A stretch of 64,000 nt of DNA from Sphingobacteriales bacterium 44-61. Its GTDB lineage: Bacteria > Bacteroidota > Bacteroidia > Chitinophagales > Chitinophagaceae. Where the stretch lies: NCBI GenBank assembly GCA_001898405.1, contig MKTW01000001.1, positions 1 through 64,000 on the forward strand. Reading direction: 5' to 3'. Below are positions 9,955-19,600 of the stretch, one piece after another. How positions within the stretch are numbered: position 1 is the first letter of the stretch; every line of letters begins with the position of its first letter. A program made the translations under genes and the position numbers. A model generated the notes under the pieces. That model made no database searches and was not told the origin of the DNA. It was given only the letters and a program-made list of their open reading frames with translations.

Positions 9955-11394
9955 TTAAAAGGTATACCCGATCCTAAACACCACTGCATTCGCCTTCGGT
10001 ACCTGCCGGTAACTCAGCATATCCCACATCAACTGCACTTTCGTCTTCTTCAGGATCTTCGACCGAAGGTCCACTACCTTGCTCACACCAAGCAACCCGC
10101 TCTCCTGCCACCCACTCCTGTCCCTCAACTCCGCAATCCGCCTGAACCCGCTCCGGTAGTTCATCTCATAACCTCCCGCCAGCCAGAATGAGCCCTTCAG
10201 CTTCCATTCGATGAACGACCGCAGGCCGATCCCCTGATGCGTGATCCGGATGTTCCGGATATTCTCCCCCCAACCCATCTTATAGCTGGCGCCGATACCG
10301 ATCACACTTTTGTCATTCAGTTTATATCCTGCAGATAAGCCGATATCGCTCGTTACCGGAAAATAACCATTGGATTTCTGGGATTGAATATTTACCCCCA
10401 GTTCAATACGCTGCAAAAAGTTTTTTGTTTTTTGCTGGTTGGGTTTAAAACCTTCTGGCATTTCCAGATCTGAGCTTCCGCTATTGCCCAGCTTGCTGAG
10501 CTTGTCTTTCAGCTGGTTCAGTTGCGCCTGCGCCTGTTGCATGTGCTGGCTGAACTGCGCCTGCGCATTCGGGCCGCCGGCCGTAAGCTGTTGCTGGATC
10601 AGGTTATTCACCTGTGCCCGGGTTTGCAGACCTGCCAGGCTCGCTGCTCCTGTGTTGCCGGCACTACTGCCCGGAAGGCGGAACAGGGAAGCCAGCTGGC
10701 TGTTGTTGCGCATAAAATCTTTGAACAGCTGGGTCCGGCTCAGCAGTTCGATCGCTTTTTGTTCGGCTTTCTTATGGTCTTTCAGCAGTTGCTTGTATTC
10801 GTTGACCTGCGCACTGTAGTAATAAGCCTGTTTGTTCAACTGCTTTAATTGCTTACCCAGTCCCAGGTTGTTCAATTGGCTTTTCAGGTATTCTTTTCTT
10901 TCCCGCAGGAACTTTTTGATCTCTTCCGCTTTTTGGAATTGGGTTTGCAGGCCGTTCACTTTGGCCATCGCTTCTTTCAGTTTGGCAGGGCCTTCTTTGG
11001 TGATAGCCATCAGTTGGGGATTGGTCTGTAAAAACTTAAGTGAACTGCTGAGAGTGTCAAGGGAAGGAATATACTGTTTGAGCTTATCGGTCCTGGCCAG
11101 CTTGTCCTGTAATTGTGCATACTGTTGCCCCGCACTGCCAAATACCTGCTGGGCTTTAGCAGAATCTTTGCGTGACAGTTTGCGTTGCAGCTTTTGCTCG
11201 GCCTTTAAAAACTTCGACAGGACTTTTTCCGATTGCCTGTCCAGCTTTTGTTCCAGGTCACCAGCTTTGCTACTTACCTGGTCGAGGTATTTGGTGCTGA
11301 TGGATAATGATGTTGAAGCTGTATCTGCCTGCGCCTGTAAACCTGCATAGAGTAGTAAGGTTAACAATAAGGATAAGCAGTGGCGGATAGGCAT
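9955..11394 (-). CDS. Coiled-coil protein with outer-membrane barrel-like C-terminus
   Basis: A 479-residue exported protein with a signal peptide (MPIRHCLSLLLTLLLYAGLQ ending AQA). Residues 30-330 are a long, Gln/Lys/Leu-rich helical and coiled-coil region (QSEKVLSKFLKAEQKLQRKL and similar). Residues about 335-479 are beta-rich with alternating aromatic residues and end in VVFRIGYTF, a terminal Phe typical of outer-membrane barrels. It is the first gene of the RHS run, 54 bp ahead of the SpvB-like gene. A role in displaying or exporting the RHS proteins is plausible from the architecture, but no named family is recognised. Confidence 0.7.
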   Translation of the reverse strand: MPIRHCLSLLLTLLLYAGLQAQADTASTSLSISTKYLDQVSSKAGDLEQKLDRQSEKVLSKFLKAEQKLQRKLSRKDSAKAQQVFGSAGQQYAQLQDKLARTDKLKQYIPSLDTLSSSLKFLQTNPQLMAITKEGPAKLKEAMAKVNGLQTQFQKAEEIKKFLRERKEYLKSQLNNLGLGKQLKQLNKQAYYYSAQVNEYKQLLKDHKKAEQKAIELLSRTQLFKDFMRNNSQLASLFRLPGSSAGNTGAASLAGLQTRAQVNNLIQQQLTAGGPNAQAQFSQHMQQAQAQLNQLKDKLSKLGNSGSSDLEMPEGFKPNQQKTKNFLQRIELGVNIQSQKSNGYFPVTSDIGLSAGYKLNDKSVIGIGASYKMGWGENIRNIRITHQGIGLRSFIEWKLKGSFWLAGGYEMNYRSGFRRIAELRDRSGWQESGLLGVSKVVDLRSKILKKTKVQLMWDMLSYRQVPKANAVVFRIGYTF

Positions 11395-11456
11395 TGTTGG
11401 TGGTTTCGGCTGGAAGTGTTGAATAGCAGTGGCACAATTCGTTCACACGATTAAAA

Positions 11457-11464
11457 CAAATATA
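11457..11464 (-). promoter_or_regulatory. Bacteroidota-type -7 box for the RHS operon
   Basis: On the minus strand this reads TATATTTG, an exact TAnnTTTG match, 63 bp ahead of the first operon gene. No convincing -33 TTG is found at the usual spacing, so the call rests on one half-site. Confidence 0.4.
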
Positions 11465-11562
11465 AGAATGTCTCCTTGATTTAATCCAGTTCAAGCGTAT
11501 TACATCATACACGCAAAAGATACTAAGTGTAAACACATACACTAAGTCAATATGAAAGGTAA

Positions 11563-11859
11563 GGTAGGGTCCGGATCAAAGAAATAAGTATCCGGGAGGT
11601 ATTGAGTGCAAGTGTCGCCAGCATCACAACCCTGCTGGCAAAAGATTTCATACAGCTTGTATTGATCTCCTTTGTTATTGCCATACCGTTATCCTGGTTT
11701 GCCATGAACAAGTGGTTGCAGGATTACACCTACCGCATCAGCATTGGCTGGGAGATATTTTTGATCGCCATCTCCATATTTATTGCATTGATAACCGTAA
11801 GCTTCCAGGCTATAAAGGCGGCGATTATAAATCCTGTAAAAAGCCTCCGAAGAGAATAA
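11563..11859 (+). pseudogene. C-terminal fragment of a MacB/FtsX-type ABC permease
   Basis: The open stretch reads KEISIREVLSASVASITTLL, then a membrane segment (FIQLVLISFVIAIPLSWFAM), WLQDYTYRISIGWEIF, another membrane segment and INPVKSLRRE. This is the characteristic last 95-100 residues of FtsX-like permeases. A stop lies at 11560 and the first 650 or so residues of a normal permease are missing, so this is a truncated relic. It abuts the promoter side of the RHS operon, which suggests the island replaced or rearranged the rest of the gene. A terminator follows it. Confidence 0.8.
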
Positions 11860-11883
11860 TATTCTTATGAGCTGATACAATTA

Positions 11884-11909
11884 AAATCCCCGGCAAGCGG
11901 GGATTTTTT
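11884..11909 (+). terminator. Rho-independent terminator behind permease relic
   Basis: The arms AAATCCCCG and CGGGGATTT enclose a GCAAG loop and are followed by a T run. It sits directly behind the stop codon of the permease fragment and ahead of the GMC dehydrogenase gene. Confidence 0.85.
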
Positions 11910-11969
11910 CATGGAATATCTTCTGAAACAGCTAACTTCAAAGATGCCAATCACCTCAAAATTCAACTC

Positions 11970-13700
11970 ATGCCCGGCGATTCATTAAAAGCAAATCTTA
12001 ATACAAAAGGTGTACAGCAAAACAGTTTTGATGCTATTGTTATTGGCTCAGGCATCAGTGGCGGATGGGCCGCAAAAGAATTATGCGAAGCAGGATTAAA
12101 AACATTGGTACTGGAACGCGGAAGGAACGTGGTGCATAATAAAGATTATCCTACTGCCAACAAAGCTCCCTGGGAATTCCCCCATGCCAACAGGATGACA
12201 AAGGAATTCATAGATGCCAATCCACTGATTACACGGGCTGCTGGTTTTGGTGAAGACACAGCACATTTTTTTATAAAAGACAATGACCATCCCTATGTAC
12301 AGGAGAAACCCTTCAACTGGGTTCGTGGGTACCAGGTAGGCGGCAAATCCCTGACATGGGGGCGTGCCTGCCAGCGCTGGAGCCCTTTTGAATTCACCGC
12401 ACCGGAACGATTGGGATATGGTATGAACTGGCCCATAGGTTATGATGACATTGCACCCTGGTATTCACATGTAGAGAAATTTATCGGCGTATGTGGTAAT
12501 AAAGATGGGTTGGAATCAATGCCTGATGGAGAATTCCTTCCTCCATTCGATTTGAACTGTGTGGAACAACATATGCAGAAAACCATCAAAGAACATTTTG
12601 GGCGCTATCTCGTTCAGGGGCGCTGGGCGCACGTAACAGAAGCCAAAGAGATCCATACTCAACAGGGAAGGACCAGGTGCCAGTCGAGAAATCTGTGTAT
12701 GCGCGGTTGCCCTTTTGGTGGTTACTTCAGTTCAGTATCTTCTACCCTGCCCTGGGCTGAGCGGACTGGTAATCTGACCATCAGGCCATTCTCTGTAGTT
12801 CATTCAATCATCTATGATGAAAAACAGGGCAAAGCTACCGGCGTAAGAATTATTGATACCAATACAAAAGAGGCAACAGAATATTTTGCCCGGATCATTT
12901 TTGTCAATGCTTCGGCATTAAACAGTAATCTTATATTGCTTCATTCCACTTCATCCCGTTTCCCTGATGGATTGGGAAATGATTCAGGATTGCTGGGTAA
13001 ATACGTGATGTTTCATAATTACCGGGCATTCACATCCGCAGATATAGAAGGGTTTGGAGACAAATATTTTTGGGGAAAGAACCCAACTGAAACAATCATC
13101 GCCAACTACCGCAATCTGCATAAACAGGACACAGATTATGTAGGCGGCTTCACCACTTTTTCAGGAGCTTATCGTTCCACTCCCAAAGAAGAGGACATGA
13201 AAGAAACGATAGGCGGTAGTTACAAAGATGAAATGGGGGAACCCGGCCCCTGGGGAGTGTACATGTATTTACAGGGTGAAACAATAGCGAAAGAAAGCAA
13301 TCATGTACGATTAAGCAAAGACAAGACCGATCAATGGGGCATTCCACAACTGGTAACATCGGTTGGTTATGATGACAATGATGATAAAATGGTAAAAGAT
13401 TTCCTGGAGCAAAGCATGGCCATGCTTGAAAAAGCAGGAGGAAAGAATATTTTTCACAATGACAGCAAGCAACCACCCGGCCTCGACATTCATGAAATGG
13501 GCGGATGCAGGATGGGAAAGGATCCCAAAACTTCCCTGCTCAATGAATGGAACCAATTGCATCACTGTAAGAATGTATTTGTTACAGATGGCGCCTGCAT
13601 GACGAGTACCGGCAATCAAAGTCCCTCTATCTTATACATGGCCTTGACGGCAAGGGCCGTTGATCATGCCGTTGATGAAATGAAAAAGAAAAACCTTTAA
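11970..13700 (+). CDS. GMC family oxidoreductase (FAD dehydrogenase large subunit)
   Basis: A 576-residue FAD-dependent dehydrogenase of the glucose-methanol-choline family. The N-terminal Rossmann motif is DAIVIGSGISGGWAAKEL (residues about 21-38), with the FAD-binding LERGR following. GGKSLTWGRACQRWSPFEF resembles the second GMC signature, and the C-terminus carries HEMGGCRMG and STGNQSPSILYMALTARA, typical of the gluconate 2-dehydrogenase alpha / sorbitol dehydrogenase branch. Substrates in this branch are sugars, polyols or inositols; the exact one cannot be read. The gene ten bases downstream encodes the small subunit, so together they should form a membrane-associated dehydrogenase feeding electrons to the respiratory chain. 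Confidence 0.9.
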   Translation: MPGDSLKANLNTKGVQQNSFDAIVIGSGISGGWAAKELCEAGLKTLVLERGRNVVHNKDYPTANKAPWEFPHANRMTKEFIDANPLITRAAGFGEDTAHFFIKDNDHPYVQEKPFNWVRGYQVGGKSLTWGRACQRWSPFEFTAPERLGYGMNWPIGYDDIAPWYSHVEKFIGVCGNKDGLESMPDGEFLPPFDLNCVEQHMQKTIKEHFGRYLVQGRWAHVTEAKEIHTQQGRTRCQSRNLCMRGCPFGGYFSSVSSTLPWAERTGNLTIRPFSVVHSIIYDEKQGKATGVRIIDTNTKEATEYFARIIFVNASALNSNLILLHSTSSRFPDGLGNDSGLLGKYVMFHNYRAFTSADIEGFGDKYFWGKNPTETIIANYRNLHKQDTDYVGGFTTFSGAYRSTPKEEDMKETIGGSYKDEMGEPGPWGVYMYLQGETIAKESNHVRLSKDKTDQWGIPQLVTSVGYDDNDDKMVKDFLEQSMAMLEKAGGKNIFHNDSKQPPGLDIHEMGGCRMGKDPKTSLLNEWNQLHHCKNVFVTDGACMTSTGNQSPSILYMALTARAVDHAVDEMKKKNL

Positions 13701-13710
13701 ACCATTCGCC

Positions 13711-14265
13711 ATGACCCGTAAAGAAGCTGTTCAGTATATATCCCTTTTGCTGGGTGGTTCCCTTGTAGGGGCCAATAGTTTTTTGACAGGATGCAAAACA
13801 ACAGACAAGAAAGGGCTGAACAGTGATGATTCAGCCTACCTGGACGAAATTGCTGAAACCATTTTACCTGAAACAAAAACACCTGGAGCTAAAGCCGCAA
13901 AAGTCGGATCGTTTATGGTATTGATGGTAAATGATTGTTATGATGAAAAGGAGCAGGCTATTTTCAGGGAAGGCATGCAGAAGATAAATGATCAGGCAAA
14001 AGCAAAATTAGGAAAGGAATTTACAGCGATCACTCCGCAGCAAAGGCATGCGTTGCTGGTGCAGATAGATAATGAACAGAAACAATACATGAAAAGTAAA
14101 AAGGAAGAAGAACCGGTTCATTATTTCAGAATGATGAAAGAATTGACCCTGCTCGGATATTTCACTTCAGAACCGGGATGCACGAAAGCAAAACGTTACA
14201 TGCCTGTTCCGGGCAAGTATATAGGCTGTGTTCCTTATACAAAGGGAGAGAAAGCAATTGTTTAA
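13711..14265 (+). CDS. Gluconate 2-dehydrogenase subunit 3-like protein
   Basis: A 184-residue partner of the upstream GMC dehydrogenase. The N-terminus (MTRKEAVQYISLLLGGSLVG) leads to a lipobox-like FLTGC at about residue 28, so it is likely anchored in a membrane. The body has the subunit-3 pattern LDEIAETILPETKTPGAKAA and a conserved C-terminal GYFTSEPGCTKAKRYMPVPG. The gene follows the large subunit after 10 bp, the usual order in Bacteroidota, where the small subunit helps export or anchor the flavoprotein. Confidence 0.88.
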   Translation: MTRKEAVQYISLLLGGSLVGANSFLTGCKTTDKKGLNSDDSAYLDEIAETILPETKTPGAKAAKVGSFMVLMVNDCYDEKEQAIFREGMQKINDQAKAKLGKEFTAITPQQRHALLVQIDNEQKQYMKSKKEEEPVHYFRMMKELTLLGYFTSEPGCTKAKRYMPVPGKYIGCVPYTKGEKAIV

Positions 14266-14303
14266 CTATTCCCGGTTTACCTCAATCATTACAAAAACGG
14301 TTC

Positions 14304-14336
14304 TCCTCAATTGATCCAAAGGGATCCTCAATTGAT
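14304..14336 (+). repeat. Two perfect 12-bp direct repeats with 21-bp period
   Basis: TCCTCAATTGAT occurs at 14304-14315 and again at 14325-14336. The period is two helical turns, and the pair lies 62-94 bp upstream of the CPBP gene start and just behind the preceding stop codon. The layout suits a dimeric activator binding side by side, as LytTR-type regulators do. Function is inferred. Confidence 0.5.
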
Positions 14337-14397
14337 GGCATTCTTACCTTAGAAGCAATCAGGTAATCAATACTATTGCTGGTCTAATAAATATGTT

Positions 14398-15099
14398 ATG
14401 GAGCAGCCGGCAAGAACCTATCGCTTCAAAGACGCGGTAACAGCTTTTATTTTTATAGCAGCAGCTTACCTGTTCATGTACGGTAAGTTTATCAAATTTC
14501 CCTATAACATTCCTGCTATTTGCCTTATTATCATAGCTGGTTATTTTTTTAGTGGCCGTTCATTATCAAAACTTGGTATAAAGAAAATCCAGCAGCCCGG
14601 AAAATTCCTGCTCACTGCCCTGCTCCTGGCATTGGCTGCTGAAGCAATAATGGATTGGCTGGTGCAGCCGCTGGTAAACAAATTGTTTGACACCCCTCCG
14701 GATTACAGTTATTTCAGCATGCTGGAAGGCAAAACTCCCCTGTTTGTAAAATATCTTTTATACATGTGGCTGAGCGCTGCATTTGGAGAAGAGCTCCTGT
14801 TCAGGGGATTTATGTTTGATCAGCTATCCCGGCTGCTACCTCCGGCAAGGACCAAAATCGCTCTCATCTTCATCATTGCCGGGCTACTATTTGGATTTGC
14901 ACATGGGTATGAAGGACCTGCAGGCATGGCCATCACATTTTTATGGGGCATCTTGTTTGGCATTATTTATAAAAGGACTGGGAATATATGGTTAACCATT
15001 CTCGTGCATGGTTGTATTGATACAGTTTTCCTGGTCCTGGCATATACAGGACATTTATCCTGGTACGAATTGCCTAATCAGTTGATCTGGGGATACTGA
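14398..15099 (+). CDS. CPBP family intramembrane glutamic protease
   Basis: A 233-residue integral membrane protein with about seven hydrophobic segments. It holds the three CPBP (Abi/CAAX-like) motifs in order: FGEELLFRGFMFD (EExxxR, about residues 130-142), FGFAHG (about 164-169) and a final HGCIDTVF (about 204-211). These residues form the Glu/His active site in Rce1-like proteases. Bacterial members have varied roles, including peptide maturation and bacteriocin self-immunity; no partner peptide is apparent here. A 12-bp direct repeat pair lies upstream. The gene converges on the RND efflux operon. Confidence 0.88.
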   Translation: MEQPARTYRFKDAVTAFIFIAAAYLFMYGKFIKFPYNIPAICLIIIAGYFFSGRSLSKLGIKKIQQPGKFLLTALLLALAAEAIMDWLVQPLVNKLFDTPPDYSYFSMLEGKTPLFVKYLLYMWLSAAFGEELLFRGFMFDQLSRLLPPARTKIALIFIIAGLLFGFAHGYEGPAGMAITFLWGILFGIIYKRTGNIWLTILVHGCIDTVFLVLAYTGHLSWYELPNQLIWGY

Positions 15100-15130
15100 T
15101 ATTTGCTATTGGCAGAGACAGCTGGTCAAA

Positions 15131-16615
15131 CTATTTAGCCCACCCTCCGCCTAATGCACGGTACAGATTAACTACTGCTAAAAAGATATCCCGCTTTTTC
15201 CCGATCATTTCCAACTCTGCTTCCAGTGTGTTTTTCTGAGCGGTGATCACCTCGAGGTAACTTGCATAACCGTACATATATAGCTCGTGTGAAGTTGCTA
15301 CCGCTTCCTGCAACTGTTTAACTTCAATCTTCTTTAAGCGGTAGGACTGCTGATGATTTTTGACAGCCGACATAGTAGTAACCACTTCACTGTATGCATC
15401 CAGGAGTGTTTGCTGATAGCGGTGAACCGCTTCACGGTTATCCGCATTGGCGATGACATAATCTGCTTTCAGTCTTTTTTGCTGAAACACCGGTGCAGTA
15501 ATGCCTCCAAGAATACCATATGCACCTGAACCCTGACGAAAAAGGAGCCCTGGCGCAAATGCATTAAAAGCAATATAGGGACTGATCACCAGCGATGGGA
15601 GGAATGATTTTCTTGCAGCACTTACATTTTCCCTGGCCGCCTGCAACATCAATTCCTGTTGGCGGATATCCGGGCGGTTCGACAACAATGCAGCCGGCAC
15701 TCCCATAAATAATGGAATGCTGTCGGGTACTTCAAACTGTGCGGTATCCCTTATGATATAGCGGGGATAACTTCCGGCCAGGGCATTCATTTCATTTTCT
15801 GTTGCGGTTCGCTCCTGCTGCAGGTTATAAGCTATGCTTTTTGTATTTGTAAGCTGGGCAGCGAATTGCTGAACAGCAAGCTCATTCGCTCTTCCTCCTT
15901 CTTTCTGTGCCCTGACGATTTCCAGCGCTTGTTCCTGCAAATGGATATTCTTTTGTATGATGCCAAGTTCCGCATCAATAGAAAGCAGTTCATAATACTT
16001 TTCTGTTAACTGAGCCACAAGATTGGTGACAAGGAATTGCCTCGCTTCCCTTGTTGCCAGGGCTTCTGCCAACGCTGCCTTACGCAGGTTTTTCAGTTTT
16101 CCCCAGATATCGATCTCCCAATCACTTCTCAGCCCCACAAACATATCGGTGGTTGGGCTGACGGGTATTTTCTGGTCCTTGTTGATATTCGGAGAAAGGT
16201 TTGTATCAAAATTACCAACGCCATTCAGTGTATAATCACCATACTTGTCTGCACTTGCCGATACCATCGCCGACACATTCGGGCCAAGCATACCTTTTCG
16301 TGCCATCAGCCGGGCTTCTGCTTTCACGATGCGTTCCCAGGCAATCTGCAGGTCGGTATTATGTTTCATAGCAGAATCAATAAATGCCAGCAGGTTCCGG
16401 TCTTTGAAGAACTCATCGAATGATAACAGTACCGAATCCGGTAAAGGCGACACATCAGTGCCCGGGTATTGTGCCGGCAGGGGTTTGACGACTGGCATCG
16501 CCTGTGGCTTCATTGTTTGGCACGATGTAATAAGCAGGGAGCCGATCAGCAGGCCGCTGATCGCAGCAGTAAAATTTATGTGGGGTATATAGGTAGTATA
16601 GCTATTCTTGTTCAT
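15131..16615 (-). CDS. RND efflux outer-membrane lipoprotein (OprM/NodT family)
   Basis: A 494-residue TolC-like channel component. After the signal (ISGLLIGSLLITSC) the lipobox Cys would carry lipid. The body shows the duplicated outer-membrane efflux protein pattern: NTDLQIAWERIVKAEARL and LLSNRPDIRQQELMLQAARE, with VVNLYRALGGGW at the end, all typical of the OprM branch. Its ATG overlaps the stop of the permease gene by an ATGA, so it is the last gene of the adaptor-permease-channel operon. The complex should span both membranes and expel drugs or other toxic small molecules. Confidence 0.93.
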   Translation of the reverse strand: MNKNSYTTYIPHINFTAAISGLLIGSLLITSCQTMKPQAMPVVKPLPAQYPGTDVSPLPDSVLLSFDEFFKDRNLLAFIDSAMKHNTDLQIAWERIVKAEARLMARKGMLGPNVSAMVSASADKYGDYTLNGVGNFDTNLSPNINKDQKIPVSPTTDMFVGLRSDWEIDIWGKLKNLRKAALAEALATREARQFLVTNLVAQLTEKYYELLSIDAELGIIQKNIHLQEQALEIVRAQKEGGRANELAVQQFAAQLTNTKSIAYNLQQERTATENEMNALAGSYPRYIIRDTAQFEVPDSIPLFMGVPAALLSNRPDIRQQELMLQAARENVSAARKSFLPSLVISPYIAFNAFAPGLLFRQGSGAYGILGGITAPVFQQKRLKADYVIANADNREAVHRYQQTLLDAYSEVVTTMSAVKNHQQSYRLKKIEVKQLQEAVATSHELYMYGYASYLEVITAQKNTLEAELEMIGKKRDIFLAVVNLYRALGGGWAK

Positions 16616-19600
16616 TCGAATGGTTGATTTGAATGGGAAATAGAAGGATTAGTGGCAACCGAAGGCATATCATCCTCTTTTTTGATACTGTTCTTTTTCT
16701 TCCGTGTGAATAACACGTATAATCCCGGCACAAGGAAAATGCCGAATACTGTGCCGACAAGCATTCCTCCTGCAGCCGCTGTGCCGATAGAACGGTTACC
16801 CATCGCACCTGCACCGCTTGCCATGCATAGCGGGATCAATCCGGCTACAAACGCGAAAGACGTCATCAGGATCGGGCGTAACCTTGATACAGCTCCGGCC
16901 TTTGCAGCTTCCAGTGGGGTATATCCCTGCCTCTGGCGCTGCACAGCTACTTCCACGATCAGTATCGCATTTTTTCCCAGCAACCCGATGAGCATGATAA
17001 GCGCCACCTGGGCATAGATATTATTTTCCAGGCCCGCCATCAGCAATACGCCGAAAGCTCCTGCAATGCCAACAGGCAAAGAAAGGATCACTGCCATCGG
17101 AAGCCCGAAACTTTCATATTGTGCTGCCAGCAATAAATAAACGAAGAGCAGGCAAATGATAAAGATGTAAACTGCCTGGTTGCCGGATATGATCTGTTCA
17201 CGCGTCATACCGCTCCATTCATATGTATATCCCCTGGGAAGTGTACTGTCTGCAACTTCCTGGATCGCTGTAATCGCTTCACCACTGGAGAACCCTGGCG
17301 CCGCGTCACCATTTATCATCGCCGCAGTGTACATATTGTACCGTGTGATCTGCTCAGGTCCGAACACTTTCTCCATCCTGATAAAATTGGAGAACGGGAC
17401 CATTTCTCCCCTATTGTTTTTTACATACAATCTCAGTACATCTTCTGGCGTAGCACGGTATTCAGGCAAGGCCTGCAACATCACTTTGTACATCTGGCCA
17501 AAGCGGATGAAGTTGGTAGCATAATAACTTCCCAACAGGGTTTGCAGTGTGCTCATGGCATTATCGATCGTCACTCCCTGCTTGGCAGCCATCTCCTGGT
17601 CGATATGTATCATGTATTGCGGGAAGTTGGGATCAAAACTGCTGAACGCACCTTCGATCACCGGATGTTTATTCAATGCAGCAAGAAATGATTCAGAAAC
17701 TTTAGCTGTTTCATTCAGATCATCTCCCCTGTTTTTATTAAGAAGCCGCAGCTCAAAACCTCCTGCATTCCCAAAGCCGGGAACTGTTGGGGGAAGAAAG
17801 AATTCAATGCTGGCGTCGGATATATAATTTGTTTTGCTCCTGAGTTTGCTGATGATTGAATTGATAGATACTGAACGCTCATCCCAGCTCTTCAGGTTGA
17901 TCATTGCCATGCCGTAAGAAGCACCTGAGATATCGCTCAACAAGCTGTAACCTGCAAGCGTACTGGTGTTTTCAATGTTTTCTTCATTGATGATCGCACG
18001 CTGCACTTCATCAAGCACTGCTTCAGTCCGCTCCACCGTTGAGCCGGGAGGCGTGGTCACGTTTACATAGATCATACTCTGATCTTCCGCAGGAATAAAT
18101 CCGGAAGGCAACAAGCTGGATGTACCCCATGTCAGAATCAGGAAGAATGCAAGCATTGCCAGGGTAGCAATTTTACGACCTGCGATCCATCGCACAGCCT
18201 TTCCATATTTATTTTCCGTTTTGTCATACACCCGGTTGAATGATCCGTAAAAACGTTGAAGCAGGCTTTTCCTTTTTTTACCGGGTTGATGCGGCTTCAT
18301 TAACAGCGCACAAAGTGCCGGCGTTAAGGTCAATGCATTAATGCCCGAAATAACAATTGCCATAGCCAGCGTCAAAGAGAACTGCCGGTAAAACACCCCC
18401 ACGGGGCCGGATAGAAAAGCGACCGGCACAAAAACGGCCGACATCACCAGCGTGATAGCAACTATCGCACTGCCGATCTCTTTCATAGCTGCAATGGTTG
18501 CTTCCAATGGCGGCAGATGTTCTTCCGTCATTTTTACGTGCACGGCTTCAACCACTACGATCGCATTATCGACCACAATGCCGATCGCCAGCACCAGTGC
18601 AAAAAGCGTAAGCATATTGATCGAGAAACCGAGCCACTGCATAAAGGCCAGCGTTCCGATCAGTGCAACTGGCACAGCAAGCGCAGGGATAAGCGTTGAA
18701 CGGAAATCCTGAAGAAAAATAAATACAACGATAAATACAAGGATGAATGCTTCGATCAGTGTCCGTATCACCTCATGAATACTTGCATCAAGAAACCGCG
18801 ACACATCATACGCATAGTTGTAAACCATCCCCGGCGGAAAACTGGTCTCCTTCAACTCTTCCATCTTTTCCTTGATCGTCTGTATCACTTCCTGTGCATT
18901 CGATCCCGGTCTTTGCTTGATCATGATAGAAGCGGAAGGTCTTCCATCGGTCTTTGAGACCATGTCGTAACTGACCGTGCCAAACTCAACGTCGGCAATA
19001 TCTTTTAACCGCAACACAGAACCGTCATTATTAGAGCGGAGAACTACCTCCTTATATTGCTGCGGAGTATTGAATTTCCCTGTATACCTCAGCACATACT
19101 GCTTGGCTTGTTGGTCTTTCCCGGAATTTTCGCCAGTTACCCCAGGTGCAGCTTCAATATTCTGCGCCCTCAGTCCGCTAATAATTTCTTCAGTGGAAAT
19201 ATTGTAAGAAAGCAAGCGGTCGGGTTTTAACCATACCCGCATGGAATAGTCGCGTGCACCCATGATATCAACGAACCCGACACCGTCAATACGCTTCAGT
19301 TCCTGCAATACATTTATATCGGTAAAGTTGTAAATGAATTCTTCATCGGCTGCTGAATCCGTGCTCATGATATTGAGATAAAGCAGCATGCTGTTCACTT
19401 CCTTTTCTGTAGTCACCCCGGCTTTGATCACTTCTTCAGGCAATTCGTCCAGCACCGTTGTAACACGGTTCTGCACGTTAACTGCCGCCAGGTCGGGATC
19501 TGTCCCCACCTCAAAAAACACCTGCACCAGCGTGACCCCATTATTACTGCTGACGGAGTTCATGTATGTCATGCCGGGAACACCATTGATGGCCCTTTCA

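Noticed and set aside
10439-11350. Several plus-strand open frames opposite the coiled-coil gene
   Set aside because: They are Leu/Cys/Ser-rich complements of Gln/Lys-rich helical codons and overlap each other; the minus-strand gene explains the region.
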